Source: Lewinellaceae bacterium (lineage in GTDB: Bacteria > Bacteroidota > Bacteroidia > Chitinophagales > Saprospiraceae). From it: DNA of 64,000 bases. This document shows, in pieces, positions 34,374 to 42,245 of this stretch; the stretch's first letter is position 1, and each line of letters opens with the position of its first letter. The translations under genes were made by a program, and so were the position numbers. The DNA lies in assembly GCA_020636255.1 (NCBI GenBank), contig JACJYE010000015.1, positions 62,001 to 126,000 on the forward strand. Reading direction: 5' to 3'. The notes under the pieces were generated by a model. That model saw only the letters and a program-made list of their open reading frames with translations. It did no database searches and had not been told where the DNA came from.

Positions 34374-35042
34374 ATGAAGATCAAAGCTATCATTACCGGT
34401 AGTACCGGCATGGTCGGCGAAGGCGTGCTCCACGTCGCACTCGCCGATGACAGGGTTGAGAAAGTACTCGTTATCAACCGGCGCCCCTGTGGGGTGGAAC
34501 ACGAAAAACTGACGGAGATCCTGCATTCGGATTTTCACGACTTTTCGGCCATAGAACCACAGTTGTCGGGGTATAACGCCTGTTATTTCTGCCTGGGCGT
34601 TTCTTCCGTAGGCATGGATGAGAAAAAGTACTACCACCTCACCTACGAGCTTACTCATCACGTCGCTCAAACCCTTGCCCGGCTGAACCCGGAGATGGTG
34701 TTCTGTTATGTTTCCGGAGCCGGGGCCGACGGCAGTGAGCAGGGGCGCATCATGTGGGCGAGGGTCAAGGGCAAGACGGAGAACAGCCTGGCCCGGCTTC
34801 CCTTCAGGGCTGTATATAATTTCAGGCCCGGCCTGATCTATCCGATGCCCGGTATGAAGAATACGCTGAGGCCATACAAAATACTGGGGTTCCTGTTCCC
34901 GCTATTCCGGCTGCTTACACCCGGCCGCGTAGTGCGGCTGGAAGATATCGGCAATGCCATGCTCAACGCCACATCGGCCGGCTACCGCAAACAGGTGCTG
35001 GAATGCCCGGATATTGCGGCCCTGGCCGCCGTGAAGGGGTAA
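34374..35042 (+). CDS. NAD(P)-binding Rossmann protein (HTATIP2/SDR-like)
   Basis: I set the start at 34374 (MKIKAIITGSTGMVGEG, preceded by AAAAGAGGCC); the frame is open upstream, but the Rossmann fold begins here. The 222-residue protein has the GxxGxxG nucleotide loop (GSTGMVGEG), SVLVINR-like VLVINRRPCG and FCYVSGAGADGSEQG, a short form of the extended dehydrogenase fold similar to human HTATIP2. It lacks the typical YxxxK dyad, so it may be a sensor or chaperone rather than an active dehydrogenase. It is driven by its own promoter with a TetR-type operator. Confidence 0.82.
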   Translation: MKIKAIITGSTGMVGEGVLHVALADDRVEKVLVINRRPCGVEHEKLTEILHSDFHDFSAIEPQLSGYNACYFCLGVSSVGMDEKKYYHLTYELTHHVAQTLARLNPEMVFCYVSGAGADGSEQGRIMWARVKGKTENSLARLPFRAVYNFRPGLIYPMPGMKNTLRPYKILGFLFPLFRLLTPGRVVRLEDIGNAMLNATSAGYRKQVLECPDIAALAAVKG

Positions 35043-35053
35043 ACGGCCGGCCT

Positions 35054-36184
35054 TTACAAGGCCATTTTATGGCCTTTGCTGATCGTCACCGAGTTGAGCG
35101 CCACCATGTTTTCTTTGCCCCGCAGGCGGATCTCGCCCATGTGCACCTTTTGATAGGCTCCGTCGATATGCAGATGCTGCATCAGTTCTGACGAGGCCAG
35201 CAGGCCTACCTGGTAGTGGTTGCATTCGCCCTGTATCCTGGCCGCCGTATTCAGCACGTCGCCGGAAAAAACGATATCCTTTTTGATGATGCCTATTTCC
35301 CCTACCGTCGCTTCACCCAGGTGCAGGCCGGCTTTAAAAAAGGGCACATGGCCGTATTGCTTCAGGTAATAAGCGCTTTTTTCCTCGATCAGCTTTTCGA
35401 TCCTGAAAAAGCAGTCCAGGCAATTGTTATCCTTCATCCCGTTGTCCACCGTCCAGGTGATGATCACCTCGTCGCCCACGTACTGGTATATCTCGCCCAG
35501 GCTATCGATGATCGGCTCGGTGATGTCTCTGAAGATCTCCCGGAGCAGTTCAAAGAAATGGCGGCTACCGATCTTTTCGGCGATCGTCGTAGAGGATTTC
35601 AGGTCGAGGAACATGAAGATCCGCTCTTCCTGCCGGGGCAGATAATACTTACCGGTGATGAACTTCCACAATACCCCGGAGCCGAACTTGTCGTTCACCT
35701 GTAACATGAACTGCGTGCCGGATACCAGCAGGGCCGCAAAGGCCATCGTCCAGATAAAGGAAGGGGTATTCAGGTTCACGATCACGTTATGCCAGGACCG
35801 CTGGGCGGCTTCCCGGACACTTTCCTGAAGCGAAAAATAGGCGAGGGCGAGAAAGAAAAGGCCGGCGATGGCAATGGCCAGGTAAAACAGGATAAACGAC
35901 AAGCCCGAATTGATGATACCAAAGGCAAAAGAACGTTTTTTATAGCGTTTATCCATCCTGAACACCAGCAGATATCCGCCCACCAGCCCCCCGAAAACGC
36001 CGAGGATGGCCTGTGCTGTGAAATCGGGCCAGAAGGCGTAGGTACCCTGCAGCTTGCCCAGCCTGACCAGATCGGTTACGAAATAGTAATTACTGATGTA
36101 GGAAAGTGTTACAAGCAATGTCCAGCAAAGGGTGATCACCAGCACTTTGCGGGCTTTTCTCCGAAATGGAACCGGGTTTTTCAT
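35054..36184 (-). CDS. Membrane-bound class III adenylate/guanylate cyclase
   Basis: The start is put at 36184 (MKNPVPFRRKARKVLVITL); the longer upstream frame adds a segment of unlikely composition. The 376-residue protein has four membrane spans in its first 165 residues, then a class III cyclase domain (about 190-350): metal-binding Asp in FMFLDLKSSTTIAEKIG, second Asp in YQYVGDEVIITW, FKAGLHLGEATVG and VLNTAARIQ. It should make cAMP (or cGMP). It converges on the NAD(P)-binding gene and lies downstream of tyrS on the same strand (77 bp). Confidence 0.92.
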   Translation of the reverse strand: MKNPVPFRRKARKVLVITLCWTLLVTLSYISNYYFVTDLVRLGKLQGTYAFWPDFTAQAILGVFGGLVGGYLLVFRMDKRYKKRSFAFGIINSGLSFILFYLAIAIAGLFFLALAYFSLQESVREAAQRSWHNVIVNLNTPSFIWTMAFAALLVSGTQFMLQVNDKFGSGVLWKFITGKYYLPRQEERIFMFLDLKSSTTIAEKIGSRHFFELLREIFRDITEPIIDSLGEIYQYVGDEVIITWTVDNGMKDNNCLDCFFRIEKLIEEKSAYYLKQYGHVPFFKAGLHLGEATVGEIGIIKKDIVFSGDVLNTAARIQGECNHYQVGLLASSELMQHLHIDGAYQKVHMGEIRLRGKENMVALNSVTISKGHKMAL

Positions 36185-36261
36185 AGGCAATAAATGGTTT
36201 GTATTCCGAGAGCCCGGCCGTGAATCTCTGTTCAATACTCCAAACAAGCTCTAAAAGCACC

Positions 36262-37536
36262 TTACTCCGCCATCACAATGAACTTGTTCTTCTTCCCGTT
36301 TTCCACCATCATATACTTGCCGTGCAGCAGCGCTTCATGGCTGACCGCCTCTTCATGGCTATTCACCTTGTCCTTGTTCACGCTGATGGCGTTGCCCTGA
36401 ATGGCGCGGCGGGCTTCGCCTTTGGATGCCAGAATGCTGGTGTGCTCGGCCAGCAGGTCGACGATGTTGACGCCATTGGCGAGCAACTCCCGCGAGATGG
36501 TGAAGCTGGGGATCTCGGAGGCCACGGTCGCCAGCTCGCCCTTGCCCAGTTCGAGCAGGTTCTCCCTGGTGGCGTTGCGGCCGAACAGCAGCTGGCTGAC
36601 GCGCAACACCGAGCGGTAGTCTTCGTCGGAATGAACGCGAATGGTGAGCTCTTCGGCCAGCAGGCGCTTGAGCTCCTGCGGGTTGTCGGCCAGCTCCTTT
36701 TCCCGCGCTTCGATCTCTTCCCGGGATCTCAGGGTGAAATAACGGGTGAATTTAGGCGTGTCCGCATCGTCGGCATTGATCCAGAACTGGTAGAACTTGT
36801 ACGGGCTCGTCAGGCCGGGGTCGAGCCAGATATTGCCGCCCATCGACTTGCCGAACTTGGTGCCGTCGGCTTTGGTCAGCAGGGGGGTCGTCACGGCATA
36901 GGCCTTGGCGCCGAGGTTGCGCCGGATGAACTCCGTACCGGAAGTGATGTTGCCCCACTGGTCGGAACCGCCCATCTGGAGGATGCAGTCGTATTGCTGA
37001 TACAGCACCTGGAAGTCGTAGGCCTGCAGTAGCTGGTAGCTGAACTCAGTGAATGAGATGCCGCTGTCCAGCCGCTTCTGTACCGACTCTTTCGACATCA
37101 TATAGTTGACGGTCAGGGTTTTGCCTACATCGCGCAGAAAGCCCAGCACGTTCATATCCTTGTAGAAGTCGATGTTGTTCACCATCAGCGCCTTGTTGGG
37201 GCCGTCCTCGAAGTTGAGGAATTTGTAGGCCTGGCTTTTCTGGTGTTCCAGGTTGGCGTCGAGCTCTTCGAAGGTTTTCAGCTCCCGCTCCGTGTCCCGC
37301 CCGGAGGGGTCGCCGATGCGGCCGGTGGCGCCGCCCATCAGCACCAGCGGCCGGTGGCCGGAGCGCTGGAACAGGCTGAGCAGCATGATCTGCACAAAGT
37401 TGCCGATGGTCAGGGCCGGAGCAGTGGGGTCGAAGCCGATGTAACCCGTTACCATGCCTTTGTTCAGCACCTCTTCCACGCCGGGCATAGCGTCGTGTAA
37501 CATGCCCCGCCATTCCAGTTCTTCCAGAAAGTTCAT
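36262..37536 (-). CDS. tyrS: Tyrosyl-tRNA synthetase
   Basis: The start is set at 37536 (MNFLEELEWRGMLHDAMPG), the usual N-terminus; the frame extends upstream into the promoter region. The 424-residue product has GFDPTAPALTIGN, GGATGRIGDPSGRD, the tyrosine-binding QLLQAYDFQVLYQQYDCILQMGG in part, GGSDQWGNITSG, KADGTKFGKSMGG (KMSKS loop) and the C-terminal S4-like domain (NGVNIVDLLAEHTSILASKGEARRAI). Notably the HIGH signature reads TIGN, with both histidines replaced. Everything else is standard, so it should charge tRNA-Tyr. Confidence 0.95.
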   Translation of the reverse strand: MNFLEELEWRGMLHDAMPGVEEVLNKGMVTGYIGFDPTAPALTIGNFVQIMLLSLFQRSGHRPLVLMGGATGRIGDPSGRDTERELKTFEELDANLEHQKSQAYKFLNFEDGPNKALMVNNIDFYKDMNVLGFLRDVGKTLTVNYMMSKESVQKRLDSGISFTEFSYQLLQAYDFQVLYQQYDCILQMGGSDQWGNITSGTEFIRRNLGAKAYAVTTPLLTKADGTKFGKSMGGNIWLDPGLTSPYKFYQFWINADDADTPKFTRYFTLRSREEIEAREKELADNPQELKRLLAEELTIRVHSDEDYRSVLRVSQLLFGRNATRENLLELGKGELATVASEIPSFTISRELLANGVNIVDLLAEHTSILASKGEARRAIQGNAISVNKDKVNSHEEAVSHEALLHGKYMMVENGKKNKFIVMAE

Positions 37537-37575
37537 CCGTCTGTTGTTTTGTTCCGTTGTACTTTTTGAGCGGGG

Positions 37576-37583
37576 CAAATTTA
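37576..37583 (-). promoter_or_regulatory. tyrS promoter -7 element
   Basis: On the minus strand the sequence reads TAAATTTG, 40 bp before the tyrS ATG. A TTG lies further upstream at a somewhat long spacing. Confidence 0.55.
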
Positions 37584-37619
37584 GCTTTTTTGCCAGCTTT
37601 TTTGAACAAACCACCGAAA

Positions 37620-37651
37620 TTGAAGGAAGGTTCAGACTTTTCCTATCTTTG
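37620..37651 (+). promoter_or_regulatory. Promoter of the permease gene, implying a nearly leaderless mRNA
   Basis: TTG (37620-37622), a 21-bp spacer and TATCTTTG (37644-37651). The ATG lies at 37658, only 6 bp after the element, so transcription should start at or within a few bases of the start codon. Confidence 0.65.
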
Positions 37652-37657
37652 CGCGGC

Positions 37658-38965
37658 ATGAAATTCGAAGCCTTCATAGCACGCCGGGTTGCGGCCTCGG
37701 GGCAGCAGTCTTTTTCGCGGCTCATCCTGCGCATTGCGGTGGCGGCGGTGGCCCTTAGCGTGGCCGTCATGATCTGCGCCAACGCGCTCATCGCAGGCTT
37801 TAAGAACGAGATCAGCTCCAAGATATTCGGTTTCTGGGGGCATATCCACATCACCGATACGGATATCAACAGGTCGCTGCTGGAAGCTTTTCCGGTGAAA
37901 AAGGAACAGTCTTTTTATCCCTACCTCGACACCATCCGGCAGGTGCAGTATACCATGGAGGAAAACTGGTTCGGGCAGCGGGTCGAGCGGGTACACCGGA
38001 CAAAAGGAGGGATTCGCCACATTCAGGTTTTTGCGATCAAACCCGGCATTATCGAGGCCGGGAAAAAAGGCGACAGGGATATCGAAGGCATCATCCTGAA
38101 AGGGGTGGGGCAGGACTTCGACTGGGATTTCATCGGCCAGTACATCAAACGGGGCCGACGGCTGAACATGCCCGACTCTGCGATGTCGCGCGAGATCCTC
38201 ATCTCAGAGCAGACCGCCAGCCGGCTGCAGGCCGATACCGGCGACTCCTTTATCGTACACTTCGTTGAAAAAGGCGAACAGCTGCAGCGGCGCTTTACCG
38301 TCAGTGGCATCTACCGCACCGGCCTGGAGGAATACGACCGCAAATTCGCCCTCATCGATATCAGGCAGATCCAGCGCCTGCTGGGCTGGACGGAAGATCA
38401 GGTCAGCGGCTTTGAGGTGTTTATCGACGATATCGACGACCTGGAGGCCCTCACCGACTATATCTATTTCGAACAACTTCCCAGCGACCTCTACGCCGAG
38501 TCGATCCGCGATAAGATGCCGGAGATCTTCGACTGGCTCGACCTCCAGGATATCAACGAGGCCGTCATACTGGGGCTGATGGTCATCGTGGCCATCATCA
38601 ACATGGTCACGGCTCTGATGATCCTCATCCTGGAGCGCGCCAATATGATCGGCATCCTCAAATCGCTGGGCAGCGCCAACTGGAGCATCCGTAAGATATT
38701 TCTCTACTACGCCGCCTATATCATCGGCCTGGGGCTGTTCTGGGGCAACCTCATCGGCATCGGCCTGTGCCTGTTGCAGAGCCGGTTCGAATTTATCCGG
38801 CTCAGTGAGGAGAACTATTACCTGTCCACTGCGCCCATCGAACTCCAGTTCTGGCCTATCCTCCTGCTAAATATCGGGACCCTCATCGTAACGCTGGCCT
38901 TCCTCATCATCCCCTCTTACCTGGTCACGAGCATCAGCCCGGTAAAGGCCATCCGCTTTAAGTAA
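37658..38965 (+). CDS. FtsX/LolE-family ABC permease
   Basis: The chosen ATG (37658) gives the typical LolC/E start MKFEAFIARRVAASGQQSFSR; an upstream in-frame ATG would overlap tyrS on the other strand. The 435-residue protein has an N-terminal span (ILRIAVAAVALSVAVMICANALIAG), a periplasmic domain of about 240 residues, and three C-terminal spans within an FtsX module (AVILGLMVIVAIINMVTALMI, MIGILKSLGSANWSIRKIFL, LLLNIGTLIVTLAFLIIPSYL). It is similar to lipoprotein-release or MacB-type permeases. No ATPase gene adjoins, so it pairs with a subunit encoded elsewhere. Confidence 0.9.
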   Translation: MKFEAFIARRVAASGQQSFSRLILRIAVAAVALSVAVMICANALIAGFKNEISSKIFGFWGHIHITDTDINRSLLEAFPVKKEQSFYPYLDTIRQVQYTMEENWFGQRVERVHRTKGGIRHIQVFAIKPGIIEAGKKGDRDIEGIILKGVGQDFDWDFIGQYIKRGRRLNMPDSAMSREILISEQTASRLQADTGDSFIVHFVEKGEQLQRRFTVSGIYRTGLEEYDRKFALIDIRQIQRLLGWTEDQVSGFEVFIDDIDDLEALTDYIYFEQLPSDLYAESIRDKMPEIFDWLDLQDINEAVILGLMVIVAIINMVTALMILILERANMIGILKSLGSANWSIRKIFLYYAAYIIGLGLFWGNLIGIGLCLLQSRFEFIRLSEENYYLSTAPIELQFWPILLLNIGTLIVTLAFLIIPSYLVTSISPVKAIRFK

Positions 38966-39052
38966 GCCTCAAAAAAGACAATTATGTAAAAGGCATGTAG
39001 GCATTGCCGCATTTCTGCCTACTTTGCAGGAGTAAATATTTTTCCAACATAT

Positions 39053-39088
39053 AGAGCTTGTCTGGAGGCCTCTATACAAGTTCTTAAT
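39053..39088. repeat. Degenerate palindromic element (AGAGCTTGT family), copy 1
   Basis: AGAGCTTGTCTGGAGGCC with an imperfect complementary right side ending AAGTTCTTAAT. It shares both arm sequences, centre and the TTAAT end with the better palindrome at 50975-51006. It lies about 14 bp before the thioredoxin gene. Confidence 0.7.
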
Positions 39089-39101
39089 CCATGAAACGGC
39101 C

Positions 39102-39914
39102 ATGAGACATTTTTTTACCTCGATCACTGCACTTTTACTGCTGGCCACTGCTGGCCGCGCCCAGGTGGGCATCACCACCGCACCCGACTTTGTCGTGACC
39201 GACATCCACGGCGAGCAACACAACCTGTATCAGCTGCTCGACGAAGGCAAATACGTCATGATCGACCTGTACGCCTATTGGTGCGGCCCTTGCTGCCAGA
39301 CGGCGCCCGAGATCAGGAAGGTATATGAAAACTATGGGTGCAATAGCGGCGAGCTGTTCGTTATCGGCCTGGAAGCCGACGGCACCATCCAGCAATGTGA
39401 AACCTTTGAAGAGAACTGTGGAAGCGCCGGTGGGTACCCGGTGGCGAGCGGCCTGCAGGGCGGCGGTAGCCCTGCCGTGGACGCTTTTGCCCCTCTGGCT
39501 TTCCCCACGATCATCCTGGTAGCCCCCGACCGGGCGATCATCCAGCAGGATATCTGGCCCTTCTCGTCAGCTATCGCGGACAACATCCTGGCGCCGCTGG
39601 GCCTGCAGAAAATGGAATGCACGGTATCGGGTACGCAGGCGCTGGCGCCCGAATTCTTCGGCGATGTAAGGCTTACGCCCAACCCCTTCGACGGCCGCCT
39701 GTCTGTTGGCTTTGAAATGGAAGAGGCCGCCCCGGTAGAGATAGCGCTCACCAATACCCTTGGGCAGGTGGTGCTCCGGCAGCAGCAGGGCGTACTGCCG
39801 GCAGGCCGGCAGCAGCTTTGGGTGGAAACGGCGGGTTTGCCCAAAGGCCTGTATTTCGTGCAGTTAAAAGCGGGCGGCAAATACTCCCGGGCGTTGCGCG
39901 CTACCAAAGGCTAG
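39102..39914 (+). CDS. T9SS-exported thioredoxin-like (TlpA/ResA-type) protein
   Basis: A 270-residue protein with signal peptide (HFFTSITALLLLATAGRAQ), a thioredoxin-fold domain (about 22-170) with AYWCGPCCQTAPEIRKVYE, i.e. CxxC at 61-64 plus an extra Cys65, and cis-Pro in AFPTIILVA. The last 75 residues are a type A T9SS sorting domain (VRLTPNPFDGRLSVGFE, GLPKGLYFVQLKAGGKYSRAL). Export through T9SS would place a disulfide or thiol-redox domain at the cell surface rather than the periplasm. The next gene starts three bases after its stop, in the same frame. Confidence 0.92.
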   Translation: MRHFFTSITALLLLATAGRAQVGITTAPDFVVTDIHGEQHNLYQLLDEGKYVMIDLYAYWCGPCCQTAPEIRKVYENYGCNSGELFVIGLEADGTIQQCETFEENCGSAGGYPVASGLQGGGSPAVDAFAPLAFPTIILVAPDRAIIQQDIWPFSSAIADNILAPLGLQKMECTVSGTQALAPEFFGDVRLTPNPFDGRLSVGFEMEEAAPVEIALTNTLGQVVLRQQQGVLPAGRQQLWVETAGLPKGLYFVQLKAGGKYSRALRATKG

Positions 39915-39917
39915 GCC

Positions 39918-40649
39918 TTGCTCTTCAAACTCGTAGCCATCCCGCTGCGCGTTGTGGACGCCGCCCGCTATCTGCCCCGCCGCCTGAAGCGGCTTTGGGT
40001 TCACTGCCAGGCAGGTATCGGGCGGCTCCGGGATATCCCCGAGCCGGAATGGCTCAGCCGGACGGCAGGCGGCAGCGTAGCATGGTGGTGGCTGGAATTC
40101 CTGCTGATGCTGCTCGATTGCCTGGCCCTCAGCGAGCTGTACGAAACGCTGATGGATTTTGTCAAATTCAACTCCCGCCCGCTGGCAGCCCGGGAAAAAC
40201 AACTGGCGCGGGCTATTTTTGGCAGGTCGGTCAACTACGAGCGGGTGCGCATCGACGAGCGCGCCTTTGCCGGGCCCCGGCAGTTCAGGCTCTGTTACGT
40301 CAGCTTTTACCACATCAACGCCTGGGGCCCTATGCCCGACGCCCTGCTCGTGCATGAGCTCGTACACGTATGGCAGTACCAGCGCATGGGCATCGTTTAC
40401 ATTCCCCGCGCCCTCCATGCCCGGTACAGCCCCGAAGGGTATAACTACGGCGGCGCCGAAGGCCTGCAGGCCGCCCTGTCGGCAGGCCGCTCCTTTCACG
40501 ACTTCAACCTCGAACAGCAGGCCGATATCGTGGCCGATTACTTTCGCATCCGCGAAGGACACTCCCCACAATGGGGTTACGCCGGCCCTTCCGCATTGCC
40601 GCTGTATGAGATTTTTGTGAAACAGGCCACCGGGCTGAAGGGCTCCTGA
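39918..40649 (+). CDS. Putative HExxH metallopeptidase-like protein
   Basis: A 243-residue protein that appears to start with TTG three bases after the thioredoxin stop; no ATG occurs before residue 64, and the first 60 residues (LVAIPLRVVDAARYLPRRLKRL) look coding. A hydrophobic segment lies at about 55-72. The motif LLVHELVHVWQYQ (H146, E147, H150) is a zincin signature, with Glu/Asp residues in FNLEQQADIVADYF as possible third ligands. It resembles the DUF4157-like family of putative zinc proteases. The tight in-frame spacing suggests coupled translation with the exported thioredoxin, so the two may act together on surface proteins. Confidence 0.75.
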   Translation: MLFKLVAIPLRVVDAARYLPRRLKRLWVHCQAGIGRLRDIPEPEWLSRTAGGSVAWWWLEFLLMLLDCLALSELYETLMDFVKFNSRPLAAREKQLARAIFGRSVNYERVRIDERAFAGPRQFRLCYVSFYHINAWGPMPDALLVHELVHVWQYQRMGIVYIPRALHARYSPEGYNYGGAEGLQAALSAGRSFHDFNLEQQADIVADYFRIREGHSPQWGYAGPSALPLYEIFVKQATGLKGS

Positions 40650-40722
40650 CTTCCCATTTGCTATCCCAATTGTTTAGTCGTATGTTTGTGGCGGAATTTT
40701 TTAACCTTATTACAGTTGTCCA

Positions 40723-41670
40723 ATGATCCGGTATTACGGCAAAGCGGATGGTAAGCTAAAGGAGCTCGAAGAGCCGGAGGTGAACTGTTGGGTTAACATC
40801 TCGCCCCCCTTCAGCCATGAGGAGCTCGAAGAGGTGGCCATGCAGTTCGACCTGCCGCTGGACTTCCTGACCGACTCCCTCGATATCGACGAGCGTTCGC
40901 GCTACGAGCGAGAGGACGAGGTGCGCCTGATCATGGTCAATACCCCTATACTCAACGAAGCCGAAGAAGAGAACGACGCTATATATATAACGGTGCCCAT
41001 CGGTATCATCATCACCCTCGACCACGTCATTACCATCACCTCCTACGAAAACCCGGTGCTGCAGCTCTTCCTCGATGATAAGGTCAAAAATTTTGACCCG
41101 TCCGACGAATCCGGTTTCGTCCTGCAGATTCTGGAACAGAATGTATACCGCTTCCTGACCTGCCTGAAAAAGCTGAACCTCAAGCGAAACCTCATCGAAC
41201 AGGAGCTCTACGACTCCAGCCGCAATAAGGAGCTCAAACAACTGCTGAGCATCGAAAAGAGCTTGGTCTATTTTATGAATTCCCTCAGCGCCAACGAGCT
41301 GCTGAAGATGAAAATGAAACGCACCGACTTCCTGCAGATCAAAGACGACGAGGATAAATCGGACCTCTTCGAAGATATCATCATCGACAACAGCCAGGCC
41401 CTGGAAATGGCCAACGTGTATACCAACATCCTCAACGGCACCATGGACGCCTACGGCTCCATCATCTCCAACAACCTGAACATCACTATCCGCCGGCTGA
41501 CCCTCATCACCATCATCCTCATGGTGCCGACCCTGGTGGCCAGCTTCTACGGTATGAACGTCCCCCTGCCTCTGGAAGATAAAGGCTACGCTATCTACAT
41601 CATCATGGCCCTCTCTGTCGGCGTCAGCCTGCTGGTCGCCTGGTACTTCCAGCGCAAGCGTTTGTTCTGA
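40723..41670 (+). CDS. corA: CorA-type magnesium/cobalt transporter
   Basis: A 315-residue CorA protein. The N-terminal alpha/beta domain (about 1-215) is followed by the long stalk helix (SNNLNITIRRLTLITIILMVPTLVAS) and two membrane spans, with the signature YGMN in FYGMNVPLP between them. The C-terminus ends in basic residues (FQRKRLF). It forms a pentameric channel for Mg2+. Complete and canonical. Confidence 0.96.
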   Translation: MIRYYGKADGKLKELEEPEVNCWVNISPPFSHEELEEVAMQFDLPLDFLTDSLDIDERSRYEREDEVRLIMVNTPILNEAEEENDAIYITVPIGIIITLDHVITITSYENPVLQLFLDDKVKNFDPSDESGFVLQILEQNVYRFLTCLKKLNLKRNLIEQELYDSSRNKELKQLLSIEKSLVYFMNSLSANELLKMKMKRTDFLQIKDDEDKSDLFEDIIIDNSQALEMANVYTNILNGTMDAYGSIISNNLNITIRRLTLITIILMVPTLVASFYGMNVPLPLEDKGYAIYIIMALSVGVSLLVAWYFQRKRLF

Positions 41671-41861
41671 CCCCACAGGGCAATCGCATTAAAAAAGCTT
41701 CCTTCATAATAGCGAAAGCTCCGTAGCCCCTCGCGGACTATCCGCCTTTAGCAGCTTTGGCGTTCAGAAACGGCCCCACAATGCCCCATTTTCCTGATTC
41801 CCTTGTATTTATATACCGCGCTTTTCCCCTTATGCCACTAATTTGCTAATGCTTTGATCTG

Positions 41862-41894
41862 TTATCCACATTGAGTTATCCACATTGTGGAAAA
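41862..41894. promoter_or_regulatory. Cluster of DnaA boxes upstream of nrdB
   Basis: Two perfect TTATCCACA boxes on the plus strand (41862-41870 and 41876-41884) and one TTTTCCACA on the minus strand (41886-41894), spaced closely. They lie just before an AT-rich stretch and the nrdB promoter. Confidence 0.85.
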
Positions 41895-41937
41895 AATAAC
41901 TAACATTTAATTATATTTGATAATCAATTAGTTAGAC

Positions 41938-41966
41938 TTGTTATAAACATTATGTTAATAACTTTG
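41938..41966 (+). promoter_or_regulatory. nrdBA promoter
   Basis: TTG (41938-41940), an 18-bp spacer and TAACTTTG (41959-41966). The predicted start is near 41973, leaving a leader of about 270 bases before nrdB. Confidence 0.6.
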
Positions 41967-42245
41967 GGCGCGTTTTTTACCTCGTCTTATTAACTTAGTG
42001 GTGACATCAGTAAGTGCAACAGGTAAACCTGACTATCTGTATGCTCATACCAACGGGCCGTCGCCTTTCAGGCCCACCCGGTACGGCCGGGGCCGGCATC
42101 GGGGCAAGCCCCCGGACAATTCTATCTACAGCAGGATAAAACACCATGCAGGAGCTCTATAGGCAGCTTCTCGTAGCAGCCTGCTTTTGCCCGAAAGCGA
42201 ATTCACATAACCAAAACCATACCAGAACTTAAAAACCATAGCACA

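Larger units (their letters stand above)
41671..42245. promoter_or_regulatory. Long regulatory region upstream of nrdB
   Basis: 575 bp without a gene. It holds, in order: DnaA-box-like sites (41862-41894), a very AT-rich stretch (about 41890-42000), a promoter, and then a leader of about 270 bases. The leader includes a GC-rich, probably structured part (about 42055-42118, with GGGGC-AA-GCCCC). No recognised riboswitch or NrdR box was found. Confidence 0.7.

Noticed and set aside
41862..41894. Chromosome replication origin
   Set aside because: Only three boxes are seen and dnaA/dnaN are not nearby; without skew data a regulatory role at nrdBA is the more careful reading.
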